A stretch of DNA of 64,000 nucleotides from Paenibacillus sp. FJAT-29882 (GCF_001510645.1 NZ_LMVB01000001.1:124001-188000); one strand, 5' to 3'. Counted from the stretch's first letter, positions 8,961-18,058 are shown. Translations and numbers: made by a program. The notes: a model not told the origin generated them from the letters alone.

Positions 8961-9282
8961 CCCGCATTAACGGGCAGTAAGACCCCCCACCTCAAGGCTT
9001 AGAGGAATCCAAGAAGCGTAGGTGGGGGATAACTGCCCGTAAAAGCCCGATTGGTGAGATACCAGTGACCCACATCCTGTGGTCTTCAAAGGTATAGTTG
9101 AGGCCCACAGGATGTGGGTCACTCAGACGTTGCCGCAGGATGCGGCGTACTTAGTCTGAGTTCATTGAATCAGGTTCGTAGTGTCGCTTTACCGAAGCGA
9201 AGTGGAGGTATTAGCGACAGTAGAACGGGACTAACAATCAGTGGGGATGAAGAAAACCCCACTGATTGAAGTTTCACTTTAT
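8961..9282 (+). mobile_element. Non-coding TTTAT-type element, copy A (IS200/IS605-like ends, structured interior)
   Basis: This 322-bp sequence is preceded by TTTAT (8956-8960) and ends in TTTAT (9278-9282). The left end has a small hairpin (CCCGcattaaCGGG) and a longer one in which CGGGCAGT...ACCCCCCACCT pairs with AGGTGGGGGATA-ACTGCCCG. The interior has a long stem (GTGACCCACATCCTGTGG with CCACAGGATGTGGGTCAC), a nested CAGAC/GTCTG hairpin with GCCGC/GCGGC inside, and a GTTCGTAGTGTCGCT/AGCGACAGTAGAAC stem. The right end is an AATCAGTGGGG/CCCCACTGATT hairpin and a 15-nt tail. There is no ORF. The ends fit IS200/IS605-type elements that insert 3' of a short target. The interior may derive from an omega-RNA-bearing right end, which is an inference. 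Confidence 0.65.
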
Positions 9283-9514
9283 TGTGCTTGAAATCATTAA
9301 AGAAATTATAAGATAGATAACAATAAAATATGTCGAAAGTTTGGAGTGCCGCATAGAAATTGTAGTAATTTCGAATACTCTTTAGTCTTATATAGAGGGA
9401 GTTACGCGTATTTTGTCATTTTTGCAATGAAAATGTAATCTTAGTTAAATATGTCTGTCACTTTAGGATGATAAAATCAAAGAAAAAGAGATTTTATCGG
9501 AGGAAAAATAGTAA

Positions 9515-10183
9515 ATGAAAAAAATTATTGCATCATTTGTTGTGACTGGCTTACTGCTTACAAATCCAATAGTTAGTCATGCTGCATTGGGTGATCAAAC
9601 ATTAAAACGTGGAATGACACATACAGAAGTTAAACAATTACAAGAGGTTTTAAAGAATAAAGGATACTTCACGAATCAGAAAACGACAACATATTTTGGA
9701 ACAGCTACTGAAAGTGCAGTCAAAAAGTTTCAAAAAAGCAAGGGAATGAAAGCGGATGGCATTGTCGGTGCAAATACATATAAAGTATTGGGAGTAGCAA
9801 AACAGCCTGTAAAAGCAGCTCAAGTGAAATCCAGCGAATTGGTTAAAGTAGCGAAAAAACAGTTGAATGTCCGGTATGTATGGGGAGGAACTACGCCTAA
9901 AGGTTTTGATTGCAGCGGATTCCTAACTTATGTCTTTGAAGAAAGTGCGGATGTTAAGTTACCAAGAACTGTCTCAGGTATTTATAATAAGGGAGCAAAA
10001 GTATCCAAACCACAAGTTGGTGATTTAGTCTTTTTTGAAACCTATAAGTCTGGTGCTTCACATGCGGGGATCTATGTCGGGAATAACCAATTCATTCATA
10101 GCTCCTCATCAAATGGAGTGAGTATTAGCTCTATGAATAATAGTTATTGGTCTAAAAGATATATAGGAGCAAAAAGAATATAA
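9515..10183 (+). CDS. Secreted NlpC/P60 cell-wall endopeptidase with peptidoglycan-binding domain
   Basis: A signal peptide (about residues 1-23, ending V-S-H-A-A) is followed by a PG_binding_1 domain (about 28-93, with L-K-R-G-M, V-K-Q-L-Q and D-G-I-V-G). A short linker leads to an NlpC/P60 domain (about 105-222). The catalytic residues are C133 (F-D-C-S-G-F), H183 (S-H-A-G-I-Y-V-G) and H195 (F-I-H-S-S). Such enzymes cut the D-Glu-diaminopimelate (or Lys) bond in stem peptides outside the cell. The start follows a GGAGG site. It is a single gene between repeat element A and a terminator, and its physiological role (growth or separation) is not determinable. Confidence 0.92.
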   Translation: MKKIIASFVVTGLLLTNPIVSHAALGDQTLKRGMTHTEVKQLQEVLKNKGYFTNQKTTTYFGTATESAVKKFQKSKGMKADGIVGANTYKVLGVAKQPVKAAQVKSSELVKVAKKQLNVRYVWGGTTPKGFDCSGFLTYVFEESADVKLPRTVSGIYNKGAKVSKPQVGDLVFFETYKSGASHAGIYVGNNQFIHSSSSNGVSISSMNNSYWSKRYIGAKRI

Positions 10184-10198
10184 TGAAGTAGATATTGA

Positions 10199-10227
10199 AG
10201 CTAGTCTTTTTATAATAAAGACTAGCT
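10199..10227 (+). terminator. Rho-independent terminator
   Basis: AGCTAGTCTTT pairs with AAAGACTAGCT around a short loop, then TTGTTTAATTT. It ends the NlpC/P60 gene and may be bidirectional. Confidence 0.8.
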
Positions 10228-10243
10228 TTGTTTAATTTATTGT

Positions 10244-10447
10244 TTGTTTCTAATTTGTCCTCGTATTCAGAAAGATTGCCTATTACAGGCGGGAGAATAC
10301 TTCGAGCGTTTAGGACACAGGGTTCGTTTCATTAAGTCAATATTCTTCAATTGGACACATGATGAGGGCTTTATTCCTTTGCAGGGCTCAATTCCCCTAT
10401 TCTTAATGGGAAAAGCACGGTTAACCCTACCGATTATTTTACAGTAG
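10244..10447 (+). other. Unrecognised short ORF, probably debris
   Basis: A 67-codon frame starts at a TTG without a recognisable ribosome-binding site. It contains C-L-L-Q-A-G-E-Y-F-E-R-L-G-H-R-V-R-F, which looks protein-like, but the C-terminal third is low quality. I see no family. The surrounding 420-bp gap holds nothing else I can support. Confidence 0.2.
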
Positions 10448-10608
10448 ATTTTCTAAAACATTAGTATTCAAGTACCTTTAATATCTATGTATAAACTAAG
10501 GTAAACGTACTAACAAAACTTTTAAACCAAGAAAAAGAGTTTATAGTTTCAAATGCCAATGGCAAAAGGAAAGCCAGGGCAAGGTTCACTAGAAAGGTAA
10601 TTGTGAAA

Positions 10609-10935
10609 TTACAGTTTCAATTCCTTTTCATATAACTGAAGTATACGCTCTATTTCATCGAATCGAACAAATCGAGAAACTCTGTACATTTCCTTACCTT
10701 CCACAAACAGAAGTAGAGTAGCAGCAGAGAAAATCATATATTCGGATGTAATTTCTGGTACATCTTCATTAAATACATATACCCCTTTGACTCGGGGATG
10801 TGATTTCAATAGTTCAATCACCTTACATTGAACAGACTCACATACACCGCAATTGTCTGTCTTAGATAACAGAATCACCAATGGTTTTTCTTGAATAGCT
10901 TCCTTAATTTGATTTAAATTCATCATTTTTTCCAT
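10609..10935 (-). CDS. Thioredoxin-like protein with CGVC motif
   Basis: This 108-residue protein has a thioredoxin-fold layout. A first strand (P-L-V-I-L-L-S-K) is followed by N-C-G-V-C, in the position of the CxxC redox site, then a helix and a strand K-G-V-Y-V-F-N. The segment V-P-E-I-T-S-E-Y replaces the usual cis-Pro region, and A-A-T-L-L-L-F follows. The N-terminus is not a signal peptide, so it acts in the cytoplasm. It resembles the short thioredoxin-family proteins of Bacillales whose partners are unknown. AGGTGATTGT precedes the ATG. The first methionine and M4/M5 are all possible starts. Confidence 0.75.
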   Translation of the reverse strand: MEKMMNLNQIKEAIQEKPLVILLSKTDNCGVCESVQCKVIELLKSHPRVKGVYVFNEDVPEITSEYMIFSAATLLLFVEGKEMYRVSRFVRFDEIERILQLYEKELKL

Positions 10936-11359
10936 ACAATCACCTAACGCCCCTAAACAATTTGAATAGCACTGATTATATCTACTAACTACAAGAAATA
11001 CAAAACTTAGCCATCCACATGTTTGCCTCTAATGGATGTTCACAAAGCAAAGTTCTCAATTTTTCTTTGAAAGAGTAGCAGGCTTTAGATGTTACCGCTT
11101 CCTTATTTTTTACGATATGAATGGGTGAGTACTGTTAATCACTCCTTAGATATAAAGTTAGATGTGGATTTTGGTGGTATCTTAATAAACTGTAGTTAAA
11201 AAATTTTACCTTATGATACAATCGTGATAATTAGATTTTTTTCATAATCATGAACGCATGCAAAACTTCAAACATGTACAATAATTACTTATACAAAAAT
11301 ACCAAATTCACATAGTTAAGATAACAGAAGCGGCATATCCTTAGGAAGGGGCACAGCAT
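10936..11359. other. 424-bp gap between divergent genes
   Basis: It separates the minus-strand thioredoxin-like gene from the plus-strand SNF2 gene and must hold both promoters. I see no convincing ORF, hairpin or consensus promoter that I can place with confidence. AGGAAGGGG at 11343-11351 is the ribosome-binding site of the SNF2 gene. Confidence 0.4.
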
Positions 11360-14300
11360 TTGAATATAAAAGTAAGTCAAAAAATGATTAAAGAAATGTG
11401 TGGTATGGTCTCCTTCAAAAGAGGAGACTCTTTTTATCGAGCTAAAAAAGTAATATTTGAACAATATAGTCCCGAAGTTTGTGAAGCAACGGTTACAGGC
11501 ATGGAGGATTTTCATGTCACCATTGAAAAAGGTAAGCATGGTGAGCTGCACACGAAATGCAGCTGTCCAACGCTAGCTTCCTTTCAAAAGGATTGTCAAC
11601 ATATTGCAGCTGTTTTACTGTCGATTAATGAACATCAGCGTCAAGGGACAATGCCCATTGTTCCGAGCGAGCGTCCATCTGACACGTCAACAAATCAAGC
11701 GCTGGCAGAAGATTTAATGACGCTTTTCAATGATCGATCTAAACCATTAAGTGGCCATCAGCTTCACTTTGAAAAAAGAAAAATGCTTGATGTCGAATTT
11801 ACCTGTCAACCCGTCATGATAGGAAAGGGTGGATACATGTTTGGAATAGAAGCCAAGATTGGTCCGACCCATGTACAAAATATTCGGGACTTTTTGAAGC
11901 AAGTGGAAGCGTGTAATCCATGCTGGCTTTCCGATGCATTCACATATGATCCAAACCTACATTGCTTTCAAAAAGAGACAGATGCTGTAATTTGGCAGCT
12001 CATTCAAGTAATCGATGATGAAAAGGTGTACTTGGATGCAGCGCCTGACAAAGCAGATTCTGTAAGCAATCATCATCTATTACTGATTCCTCCATCTTCT
12101 TGGGACAGGATTTTGCCAATTCTAGAAAGAGCACCATTGGTGAAACTAGCGTATGACGGGAATACGTTTGACGATCTTCGCTTAGTGAGCGAACCTGAAC
12201 CTCGTTCTTTACAGTTTGACTTTGCAGAAACGGAGGGCAAAGGCTATCAACTGAAAATCAAAGGCTTGGATCAGATGATTGTGTTGAATTCGTATCGGTC
12301 TGTATTATCTGATGGAAAGGTCATCCAATTGGAAAGTGAAGATTGCAAACGTCTTTCGGATCTAAAACAAATGCTAGAAGAGCAAGGGACGAATCGAATT
12401 CCGATCCTTAGAGAGCAATTAGACTTTTTTCTGGACAAAGTGGTTCCAGGTTTAAAAAAACTAGGTGATGTTCAAATAGCTGGAGCGATTTCTGAACGAT
12501 TTGTGAAGAAACCACTGATTGCCAAGTTATACTTGGATCGTCTGAAAAATCGCCTGCTTGCTGGGCTAGAGTTTCACTATGAACATATTGTATTTAATCC
12601 ATTGGACAGTCGGGAACTCCAGGCAGTTTCCATGCTTATAAGGGATGTTGCGAAGGAGGAAGCGATACTAAAGCTGATGGAGGATAGTTCGTTTGCTAAG
12701 ACTGACGGTGGATATTTTTTACAAAATGAAGAGTTAGAGTATGAGTTTTTGTACCATGTCGTACCCAAACTTCAAAAATTGGTTCAAATTTATGCAACTA
12801 CGGCAGTGAGAAATCGGATTTCTAAAGAGAATGTTCGTCCTCAAATTAGGGTAAAGGTCAAAAAAGAACGGACCAATTGGCTGGAATTCAAATTTGAAAT
12901 GGATGGTATTCCCGAGAAACAGATACGTGAGATTCTAGTGGCCTTAGAGGAAAAACGGAAGTATTATCGTTTGCGAAACGGCTCGCTATTCTCATTGGAA
13001 ACAAGGGAATTTGCAGAAATTAACCGCTTTTTGCATGCACTTCCGGTTCAGAATGAAGATCTGGAAAGTGGCTTGAATGTACCAATCGTTCGGGGACTTA
13101 GGCTTCTTGATTCAGTTGATGATAGCCATGCGTTCACATATGAGGAGTCATTCCGACAGTTCTTGGCAAATATCCGTGATCCTGGCAGTCTGGAGTTTGA
13201 GGTGCCGAAGCGTTTAGAGTCAATCCTGCGAGACTATCAAAAAAGCGGCTATAAATGGATGAAAACTCTTGCCAGCTATGGATTCGGCGGGATTCTCGCA
13301 GATAATATGGGATTAGGTAAAACGCTGCAAAGCATCACATTTATTTTATCGGAGCTTCCTAACATTCGTAAAAAGAAGAGCCCAGCGCTTATTGTTTGCC
13401 CATCATCTTTGACGTATAACTGGCTAAGTGAAATCATGAAATTTGCTCCGGATGTCCAAGCTCTTGTTGTTGATGGGAATAAAAAAGAACGTTTCAATAT
13501 ACAACAAGATATAACGGCTATGGATGTGATCATCACCTCGTATCCATTGTTGCGTAAGGACATTATGTGGTACGAGAAACAATCTTTTCACACCGTGTTT
13601 TTTGATGAGGCTCAAGTTTTTAAAAATCCTGTAACACAAACTGCGCGGGCGGTGAAGAAGATACAAGCAGATTATCGCTTCGCCCTCACTGGCACACCTG
13701 TTGAAAATTCACTAGAGGAGCTGTGGTCTATTTTTCACGTTGTTTTTCCTGAACTATTCTTAGGGTTAAAGGAATACAGTAACCTCTCAAGAAAAACGAT
13801 TGCCCGACGGATTCGACCATTTATGCTTCGTAGGTTGAAAGAGGATGTACTTCCAGAGCTTCCTGAAAAGGTCGAGTCGATGGAATCCGTGGAATTACTT
13901 CCAGATCAGAAGCAATTGTATGCAGCCTATTTGGCGAAGCTCAGACATGATACATTGAAGCATCTGGACAAGGACACACTTCGGAAAAATCGAATGAAAA
14001 TCCTGGCTGGTCTGACTCGGTTACGCCAGATTTGTTGTCACCCAGCTTTGTTTGTGGACGGATATAAAGGGAAATCCGCGAAATTTGAACAGTTGATGCA
14101 GCTTATTGAGGAATCAAAGCTTTCTGGCAGAAGGGTGCTGATTTTCTCACAGTTTACGAAAATGCTTGAGCTCATAGGTAGAAAATTAACGATTCAAGAC
14201 CTACCGTTTTTCTATCTTGATGGGCAAACTCCTTCAGAAGAGAGAGTGGGAATCTGCAATCGATTTAATGCAGGCGAACGAAACTTTTTCCTTATTTCCT

Positions 14301-14587
14301 TAAAGGCAGGTGGTACAGGACTCAATCTAACAGGGGCAGATACCGTTATCCTATATGACATTTGGTGGAATCCAGCAGTCGAAGAACAAGCGGCAGATCG
14401 CGCCCATCGTATTGGTCAAACCAATAGTGTACAGGTTATCAAACTTGTTGCTCGCGGCACAATCGAAGAAAAAATGAATGAGTTGCAAGAGAAAAAGAGA
14501 CATCTGATTTCAGAGATCATCGATTCTGAGGAGAAAATATCGTCTACACTTACTGAAGAGGACATTCGGGAGATATTGGCGATATAG
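11360..14587 (+). CDS. SWIM zinc-finger SNF2-family DNA translocase/helicase
   Basis: The 1075-residue protein starts at TTG 11360 behind AGGAAGGGG. A SWIM zinc finger (C-S-C-P...C-Q-H, about residues 65-86) is followed by a long bacterial SNF2-associated region. The SNF2 ATPase has Walker A at about 650 (D-N-M-G-L-G-K-T), a D-E-A-Q box at about 748 and A-L-T-G-T-P. The C-terminal lobe has G-G-T-G-L-N-L (about 983) and D-R-A-H-R-I-G-Q (about 1013). It resembles Bacillus YwqA-type proteins fused to a SWIM domain. These are thought to move along or remodel protein-DNA complexes; the exact role is not known. No methyltransferase or nuclease lies nearby, so a defence role is not supported. Confidence 0.9.
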   Translation: MNIKVSQKMIKEMCGMVSFKRGDSFYRAKKVIFEQYSPEVCEATVTGMEDFHVTIEKGKHGELHTKCSCPTLASFQKDCQHIAAVLLSINEHQRQGTMPIVPSERPSDTSTNQALAEDLMTLFNDRSKPLSGHQLHFEKRKMLDVEFTCQPVMIGKGGYMFGIEAKIGPTHVQNIRDFLKQVEACNPCWLSDAFTYDPNLHCFQKETDAVIWQLIQVIDDEKVYLDAAPDKADSVSNHHLLLIPPSSWDRILPILERAPLVKLAYDGNTFDDLRLVSEPEPRSLQFDFAETEGKGYQLKIKGLDQMIVLNSYRSVLSDGKVIQLESEDCKRLSDLKQMLEEQGTNRIPILREQLDFFLDKVVPGLKKLGDVQIAGAISERFVKKPLIAKLYLDRLKNRLLAGLEFHYEHIVFNPLDSRELQAVSMLIRDVAKEEAILKLMEDSSFAKTDGGYFLQNEELEYEFLYHVVPKLQKLVQIYATTAVRNRISKENVRPQIRVKVKKERTNWLEFKFEMDGIPEKQIREILVALEEKRKYYRLRNGSLFSLETREFAEINRFLHALPVQNEDLESGLNVPIVRGLRLLDSVDDSHAFTYEESFRQFLANIRDPGSLEFEVPKRLESILRDYQKSGYKWMKTLASYGFGGILADNMGLGKTLQSITFILSELPNIRKKKSPALIVCPSSLTYNWLSEIMKFAPDVQALVVDGNKKERFNIQQDITAMDVIITSYPLLRKDIMWYEKQSFHTVFFDEAQVFKNPVTQTARAVKKIQADYRFALTGTPVENSLEELWSIFHVVFPELFLGLKEYSNLSRKTIARRIRPFMLRRLKEDVLPELPEKVESMESVELLPDQKQLYAAYLAKLRHDTLKHLDKDTLRKNRMKILAGLTRLRQICCHPALFVDGYKGKSAKFEQLMQLIEESKLSGRRVLIFSQFTKMLELIGRKLTIQDLPFFYLDGQTPSEERVGICNRFNAGERNFFLISLKAGGTGLNLTGADTVILYDIWWNPAVEEQAADRAHRIGQTNSVQVIKLVARGTIEEKMNELQEKKRHLISEIIDSEEKISSTLTEEDIREILAI

Positions 14588-14660
14588 AGGAGATCGGCTC
14601 TATAAGAGCTCCTACCGACAAAACGCGGATATTATACCGTAATTACATTATTTAGAAGAT

Positions 14661-14704
14661 AAAACCCTGATTTTTCTACGCTAAGGAGAAAAATCAGGGT
14701 TTTA
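14661..14704 (+). terminator. Strong rho-independent terminator after the SNF2 gene
   Basis: AAAACCCTGATTTTT pairs with AAAAATCAGGGTTTT. The T-rich tail contains the TTTAT that flanks element copy B. Confidence 0.85.
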
Positions 14705-14705
14705 T

Positions 14706-14809
14706 CCCGGTTTAACAGGCTGTAAAACCCCCACCTCAATTTTTGTGAGAGAATCAAGAAATAAATAGGTGGGGGATGAAAAAAAACACTGATGGAAGTT
14801 TCACTTTAT
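14706..14809 (+). mobile_element. TTTAT-type element, copy B (internally deleted, 104 bp)
   Basis: It begins directly after TTTAT (14701-14705), which is the tail of the preceding terminator. It keeps the left end (CCCGGTTTAACAGGCTGTAAAACCCCC...TAGGTGGGGG) and the right-end tail (GGAAGTTTCACTTTAT). The roughly 200-bp structured interior seen in copy A and one arm of the right hairpin are missing. A non-autonomous deletion derivative is the simplest reading. Confidence 0.65.
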
Positions 14810-14860
14810 GACTTTCTACAATAAATGATAATTCTTATAATATGAAAGGAGCGTTCATAA

Positions 14861-15070
14861 TTGAATAAAAATAAACGAAATATGCTTATCGCAATATCTG
14901 TAAGCATTGTTATTCTAATAATAGGTGGTGTACGGATTAATCAAATTGAAAGGAATTACCAAGCGAACAAACCTATATTAGAGGCGTGCATAGATAATGG
15001 AGGTACTGTGGTGATAGGGCAGAAACATTTCTGGTCACTCACCTCAGCTACTTGTGATGTTTACGAATAA
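14861..15070 (+). CDS. Small single-span membrane protein, function unknown
   Basis: The 69-residue ORF starts at TTG behind GAAAGGAGCG, an excellent ribosome-binding site. It has a basic N-terminus (N-K-N-K-R-N), one hydrophobic segment (about residues 9-23, I-A-I-S-V-S-I-V-I-L-I-I-G-G) and a C-terminal outer segment. Two cysteines there (A-C-I-D-N-G-G and T-C-D-V) are placed so that they could form a disulfide. I do not recognise a named family. The gene lies just downstream of element copy B and has no evident operon partner. Confidence 0.6.
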   Translation: MNKNKRNMLIAISVSIVILIIGGVRINQIERNYQANKPILEACIDNGGTVVIGQKHFWSLTSATCDVYE

Positions 15071-15318
15071 TAAAGTTGTCTGAAAAATAATATAATCGTT
15101 TAAAAAAACAAAAAAACTCTTTAAAAATGAAGATCCGATACTCACTATTGAGATTGTGAATAAATGTACTTAAAGTAATGTTGCAGAATAGTTGAAGAAG
15201 AATATGCATAAATAAGTAAAACTTATTGAATATCATATAATAATTACAATTAACTTATGTTGTGAATTCAGTTAGCATAGAAATTAATAAAAGGTTTACT
15301 AATAAGAGAGGGATTTGA

Positions 15319-15780
15319 TTGAAGACAGAAATAAGGTTTAGAATGGCTACTAAAAAAGATTTAGATAGTATTGTTGAAATGCTTGCTGATGATGTTTTGG
15401 GAAGTAAACGTGAGCGTTATGAGCATCCACTTCCTACTAGTTACATAAAAGCATTTGAGGCTATTACATCTGACCCTAATAACGAGTTAGTAGTGGCTTG
15501 TGACGGCAATGAAGTGATTGGGGTACAACAAATTACTTTTACACCTTATATAACACATCAAGGTGGATGGAGAGCTACTATCGAAGGAGTGAGAACATCA
15601 ACTTCTGTAAGAGGTAAGGGTGTAGGTACTGAACTTATAAAATGGGCAATTCAACGTGCAGAAGAACGTGGTTGTCATTTAGTACAACTGACAACTGATA
15701 AAAAAAGACCAGATGCGTTAAGGTTTTATGAACGGTTAGGTTTTAAAGCAACGCATGAAGGTTTAAAGTTGAAGCTTTAA
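15319..15780 (+). CDS. GNAT-family N-acetyltransferase
   Basis: The 153-residue protein shows the Gcn5 fold order. An N-terminal I-R-F-R-M-A-T-K-K-D-L-D strand-helix is followed by a central sheet and motif A, V-R-G-K-G-V-G-T-E-L-I (acetyl-CoA pyrophosphate loop). The C-terminal A-L-R-F-Y-E-R-L-G-F is typical of the family. The start is TTG 15319 after AGAGAGGGA. The substrate is not predictable. It is monocistronic. Confidence 0.88.
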   Translation: MKTEIRFRMATKKDLDSIVEMLADDVLGSKRERYEHPLPTSYIKAFEAITSDPNNELVVACDGNEVIGVQQITFTPYITHQGGWRATIEGVRTSTSVRGKGVGTELIKWAIQRAEERGCHLVQLTTDKKRPDALRFYERLGFKATHEGLKLKL

Positions 15781-15798
15781 TAATTTTTTTAAAATCAT

Positions 15799-15837
15799 CG
15801 GTGGCGTATCTACAATAAGCAGATAAGCTTTTTTACT
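15799..15837 (+). repeat. Short hairpin repeat (gcgtNtctacaa...agacgc family), copy 1
   Basis: It shares GGTGGCGTnTCTACAA...TTTTTT with sequences at 55901-55937 and 58051-58084. In the better-preserved copies GCGTTTCT pairs with AGACGC and a T-run follows, so these look like a repeated terminator-type hairpin. Here it ends the GNAT gene. Confidence 0.5.
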
Positions 15838-16162
15838 TAATGCTAAGTATTCTTTAATTGAGGAAATTGCTTCTTACCATCCCAAATCAGTGAAAGAAGA
15901 ATTTGCATAAACACCCCTTTTTTATGCAGCTACCAGGCTTCTTCAGAATCCGAAAATGCTGACTCATCAACAATGTATAAAACCATGTATAAACGATAAA
16001 TACGAACCCAAACAAACCTCTTGAGCACCAAGGGATTTTATATTTCGGAAGTTCCGAAAATTGACTTTATGTTAACTAGATTCGTATAGAGTATGCATAT
16101 AATCTCTTCAAGAAGAAGTGGGTTTAATATATAAAGAGTATGTAACAAGGGAGGCGATGAAA

Positions 16163-16669
16163 ATGATAGGGAAAGGCAAAGGGAAAATTAACGAAATAGT
16201 TTACAATAACACTGTTTACTACAACGGAAAATATAGATATTACCCAACTATTACAGAGTTAAAAGGAATATTAGAAGAGATTATTAGTTCTGATTCAACT
16301 ACCGAATACATTAGAATTACACCATTCTATATAAATGAAGAAGTAGATACGCAAATTGAATTCGAGGAATTTATGTTTTATATAGAATGTAGAGATTGGT
16401 TTGATGAGAAGACTCAAGAGTTGCACATCTTAGATTGCCTCGAACCCATTGATACCCCAAGAACACTTAATAATTTTAGATTAGGGGCACTTTTATATCC
16501 TTTATGTAAGAATAATGATGTGGATTCTTATCAAAAAGCACTTAAAAAATATAAAGAATCTCTAAGGGAAATCATGCCTCAAATGATGGAAATTGCAAAA
16601 TTAGAAATGGAATTAAAAGAAGAACATTTGCCTTTTGGATATTTCTGCTTTGAAATTCATAGTGGGTAA
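16163..16669 (+). CDS. Hypothetical protein, unrecognised family
   Basis: The frame is open from a GTG at 16118. AGGGAGG at 16149-16154 is best spaced for the ATG at 16163, giving about 168 residues. The protein is soluble, acidic and rich in Glu/Tyr, without signal peptide or membrane segments. It has a tyrosine-rich N-terminal part (V-Y-Y-N-G-K-Y-R-Y-Y-P) and a helical C-terminus ending G-Y-F-C-F-E-I-H-S-G. I see no known motif. It might be an immunity-type or SMI1-like small protein, but nothing shows that. A hairpin at 16712-16740 ends it. Confidence 0.55.
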   Translation: MIGKGKGKINEIVYNNTVYYNGKYRYYPTITELKGILEEIISSDSTTEYIRITPFYINEEVDTQIEFEEFMFYIECRDWFDEKTQELHILDCLEPIDTPRTLNNFRLGALLYPLCKNNDVDSYQKALKKYKESLREIMPQMMEIAKLEMELKEEHLPFGYFCFEIHSG

Positions 16670-17026
16670 TACGTTGTTCAACTAACGGATGCGTTAATTT
16701 AACAAGCATCTAAAAGGGTCTTCTTGTCAAAGATCCTTTTTCAGTACCTATAAGCGTGATTATGTAAACTTTTCTTGAAATAAAATAAGAGGAGTTTTTT
16801 AATCTAGCTTATTAAGCTAATGGGTGACATCAGTTCAAGAAGAAGACCCTTTTGATGGTCTTTTCAATGTGCGAAAATATGCAAAATCATACATTCAGAA
16901 AAATCCCTTCTTCAACTAAAGTAAGCAGGTTAGCTTAAGTAGAATCGGTAATTTTTAGGGATTAAATATAAGAGGAATAAATGGTAAAATTATTATAGAG
17001 TTAAGAAAATATTTAAGGAGAATAAT
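16670..17026 (+). other. 357-bp gap with repeats and hairpins
   Basis: It contains a terminator (AAAAGGGTCTT/AAAGATCCTTTT, 16712-16740), a second AGACC/GGTCT hairpin at 16842-16866, and degenerate TTCAACTAA...GCAGGTTAG fragments of the repeat family seen at 53150-54700. No gene is visible. Confidence 0.45.
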
Positions 17027-17326
17027 TTGATACCTATCATGAGTCAATTTATAAACAGAATATTTAAAGACAGAATTAAAAAAATAGTAATTATCCAATT
17101 TATTTTGCTGATTCCATTATTGGTGGTTTATTCCTTTACTACTAATAGCATTAATTATCTCTATAATGGACTATTTCAAATTATTTTTGCTTTAATTATT
17201 ATTTTAAATAGTGTTGAACAATTCATTTTGAAAAAGAAAGGTTTGAGCATCTCTTTTTTCATTTTAGGTATCCTTTTCGTTTATATATCAATTCAAAGTT
17301 ACAATTTATACCTTTTGAGAAATTAG
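17027..17326 (+). CDS. Small multi-span membrane protein, function unknown
   Basis: The 99-residue ORF starts at TTG 17027, six bases after AAGGAG. It has three hydrophobic spans (about residues 19-38, 44-65 and 72-93) with a basic N-terminus (R-I-F-K-D-R-I-K-K). It ends in the frame overlapping a 42-codon acidic frame (17341-17469), which may be its lost or shifted continuation. No family is recognised. Confidence 0.5.
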   Translation: MIPIMSQFINRIFKDRIKKIVIIQFILLIPLLVVYSFTTNSINYLYNGLFQIIFALIIILNSVEQFILKKKGLSISFFILGILFVYISIQSYNLYLLRN

Positions 17327-17340
17327 GTATTGACGAGGAT

Positions 17341-17469
17341 ATGGATGATACAGAACTAAATAAAGTAATAGACGAAATTTTTCAAGCTTGGGTTTGGGAT
17401 AAACTTAATATTTCTTATAGTATAGTTATAGGTGAGGAAAATGCCCATAGTACAGATGATACTCAGTAA
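17341..17469 (+). other. Short acidic ORF, possible gene fragment
   Basis: The reading from ATG 17341 gives 42 residues (M-D-D-T-E-L-N-K-V-I-D-E-I-F-Q-A-W). The same frame stays open upstream inside the previous gene (K-L-Q-F-I-P-F-E-K-L-G-I). There is no ribosome-binding site. It is more likely a remnant than a free-standing gene. Confidence 0.25.
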
Positions 17470-17644
17470 CAAAAGAGCAATTACATATTTAACTAACAGG
17501 GGCAATTGTGAAACAATGGTAGTTGCTTCTTGTACTATCGGTGCAGGTTAGTTCAATAAGAAAATGGTAAGATACTAATCAGTGATGTTGAATCAATTGG
17601 ACTATCTCTTTACGTTATAAGGGAGTAGAATATAAATAAAAAAG

Positions 17645-18058
17645 GTGATTACAATTAAAAAAGTAAAAAGTATCCTGTTTTTGTTTCTTGGATTTATATC
17701 CCTTGTGATTGGGATTGCAGGGACTGTGTTACCTGTTCTACCGGGTGGTCCGTTTTATTTATTCGCTGCTTTTTGCTTTGCAAAAAGTTCCAAGTCGATT
17801 GAAAACTGGTTCAAAAGCACCTCATTATATGAGAAATACGTTGAAGCATTCCTACAAAAAAAAGGGATGACTCGAAAAGAGAAAATCAGAATCAATTTAA
17901 TTGCCGATTTCTTCATCGTAATTTCTGTATTTTATGTGGACATCCTGTTAGTAAAAATCCTGTTGGTAGTGAGCGCCCTTTACAAACATTATTATTTCAT
18001 TAAAAAAATTAAAACAATTAAAACAATTGACCGAAACAGGACGAAACAAAGAGCATGA
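17645..18058 (+). CDS. DUF454/YbaN-family inner membrane protein
   Basis: The 137-residue protein carries the DUF454 hallmark G-x-x-G-x-V-L-P-V-L-P-G-G-P-F at about residues 24-39. This is followed by F-x-L-x-A-A-x-C-F-A-K-S-S and a W-F box, then a pair of hydrophobic segments near the C-terminus. The function of the family is unknown. The GTG at 17645 is the only start in the proper region; the preceding AAAAAAGGTG is a weak site, so the start is uncertain. No operon partner. Confidence 0.8.
   Translation: MITIKKVKSILFLFLGFISLVIGIAGTVLPVLPGGPFYLFAAFCFAKSSKSIENWFKSTSLYEKYVEAFLQKKGMTRKEKIRINLIADFFIVISVFYVDILLVKILLVVSALYKHYYFIKKIKTIKTIDRNRTKQRA

Noticed and set aside
11360..14587. Anti-phage defence island around the SNF2 ATPase
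   Set aside because: SNF2-type ATPases occur in some defence systems, but the neighbours here are a thioredoxin-like protein, a small membrane protein and a GNAT enzyme, with no nuclease, methylase or other defence partner.
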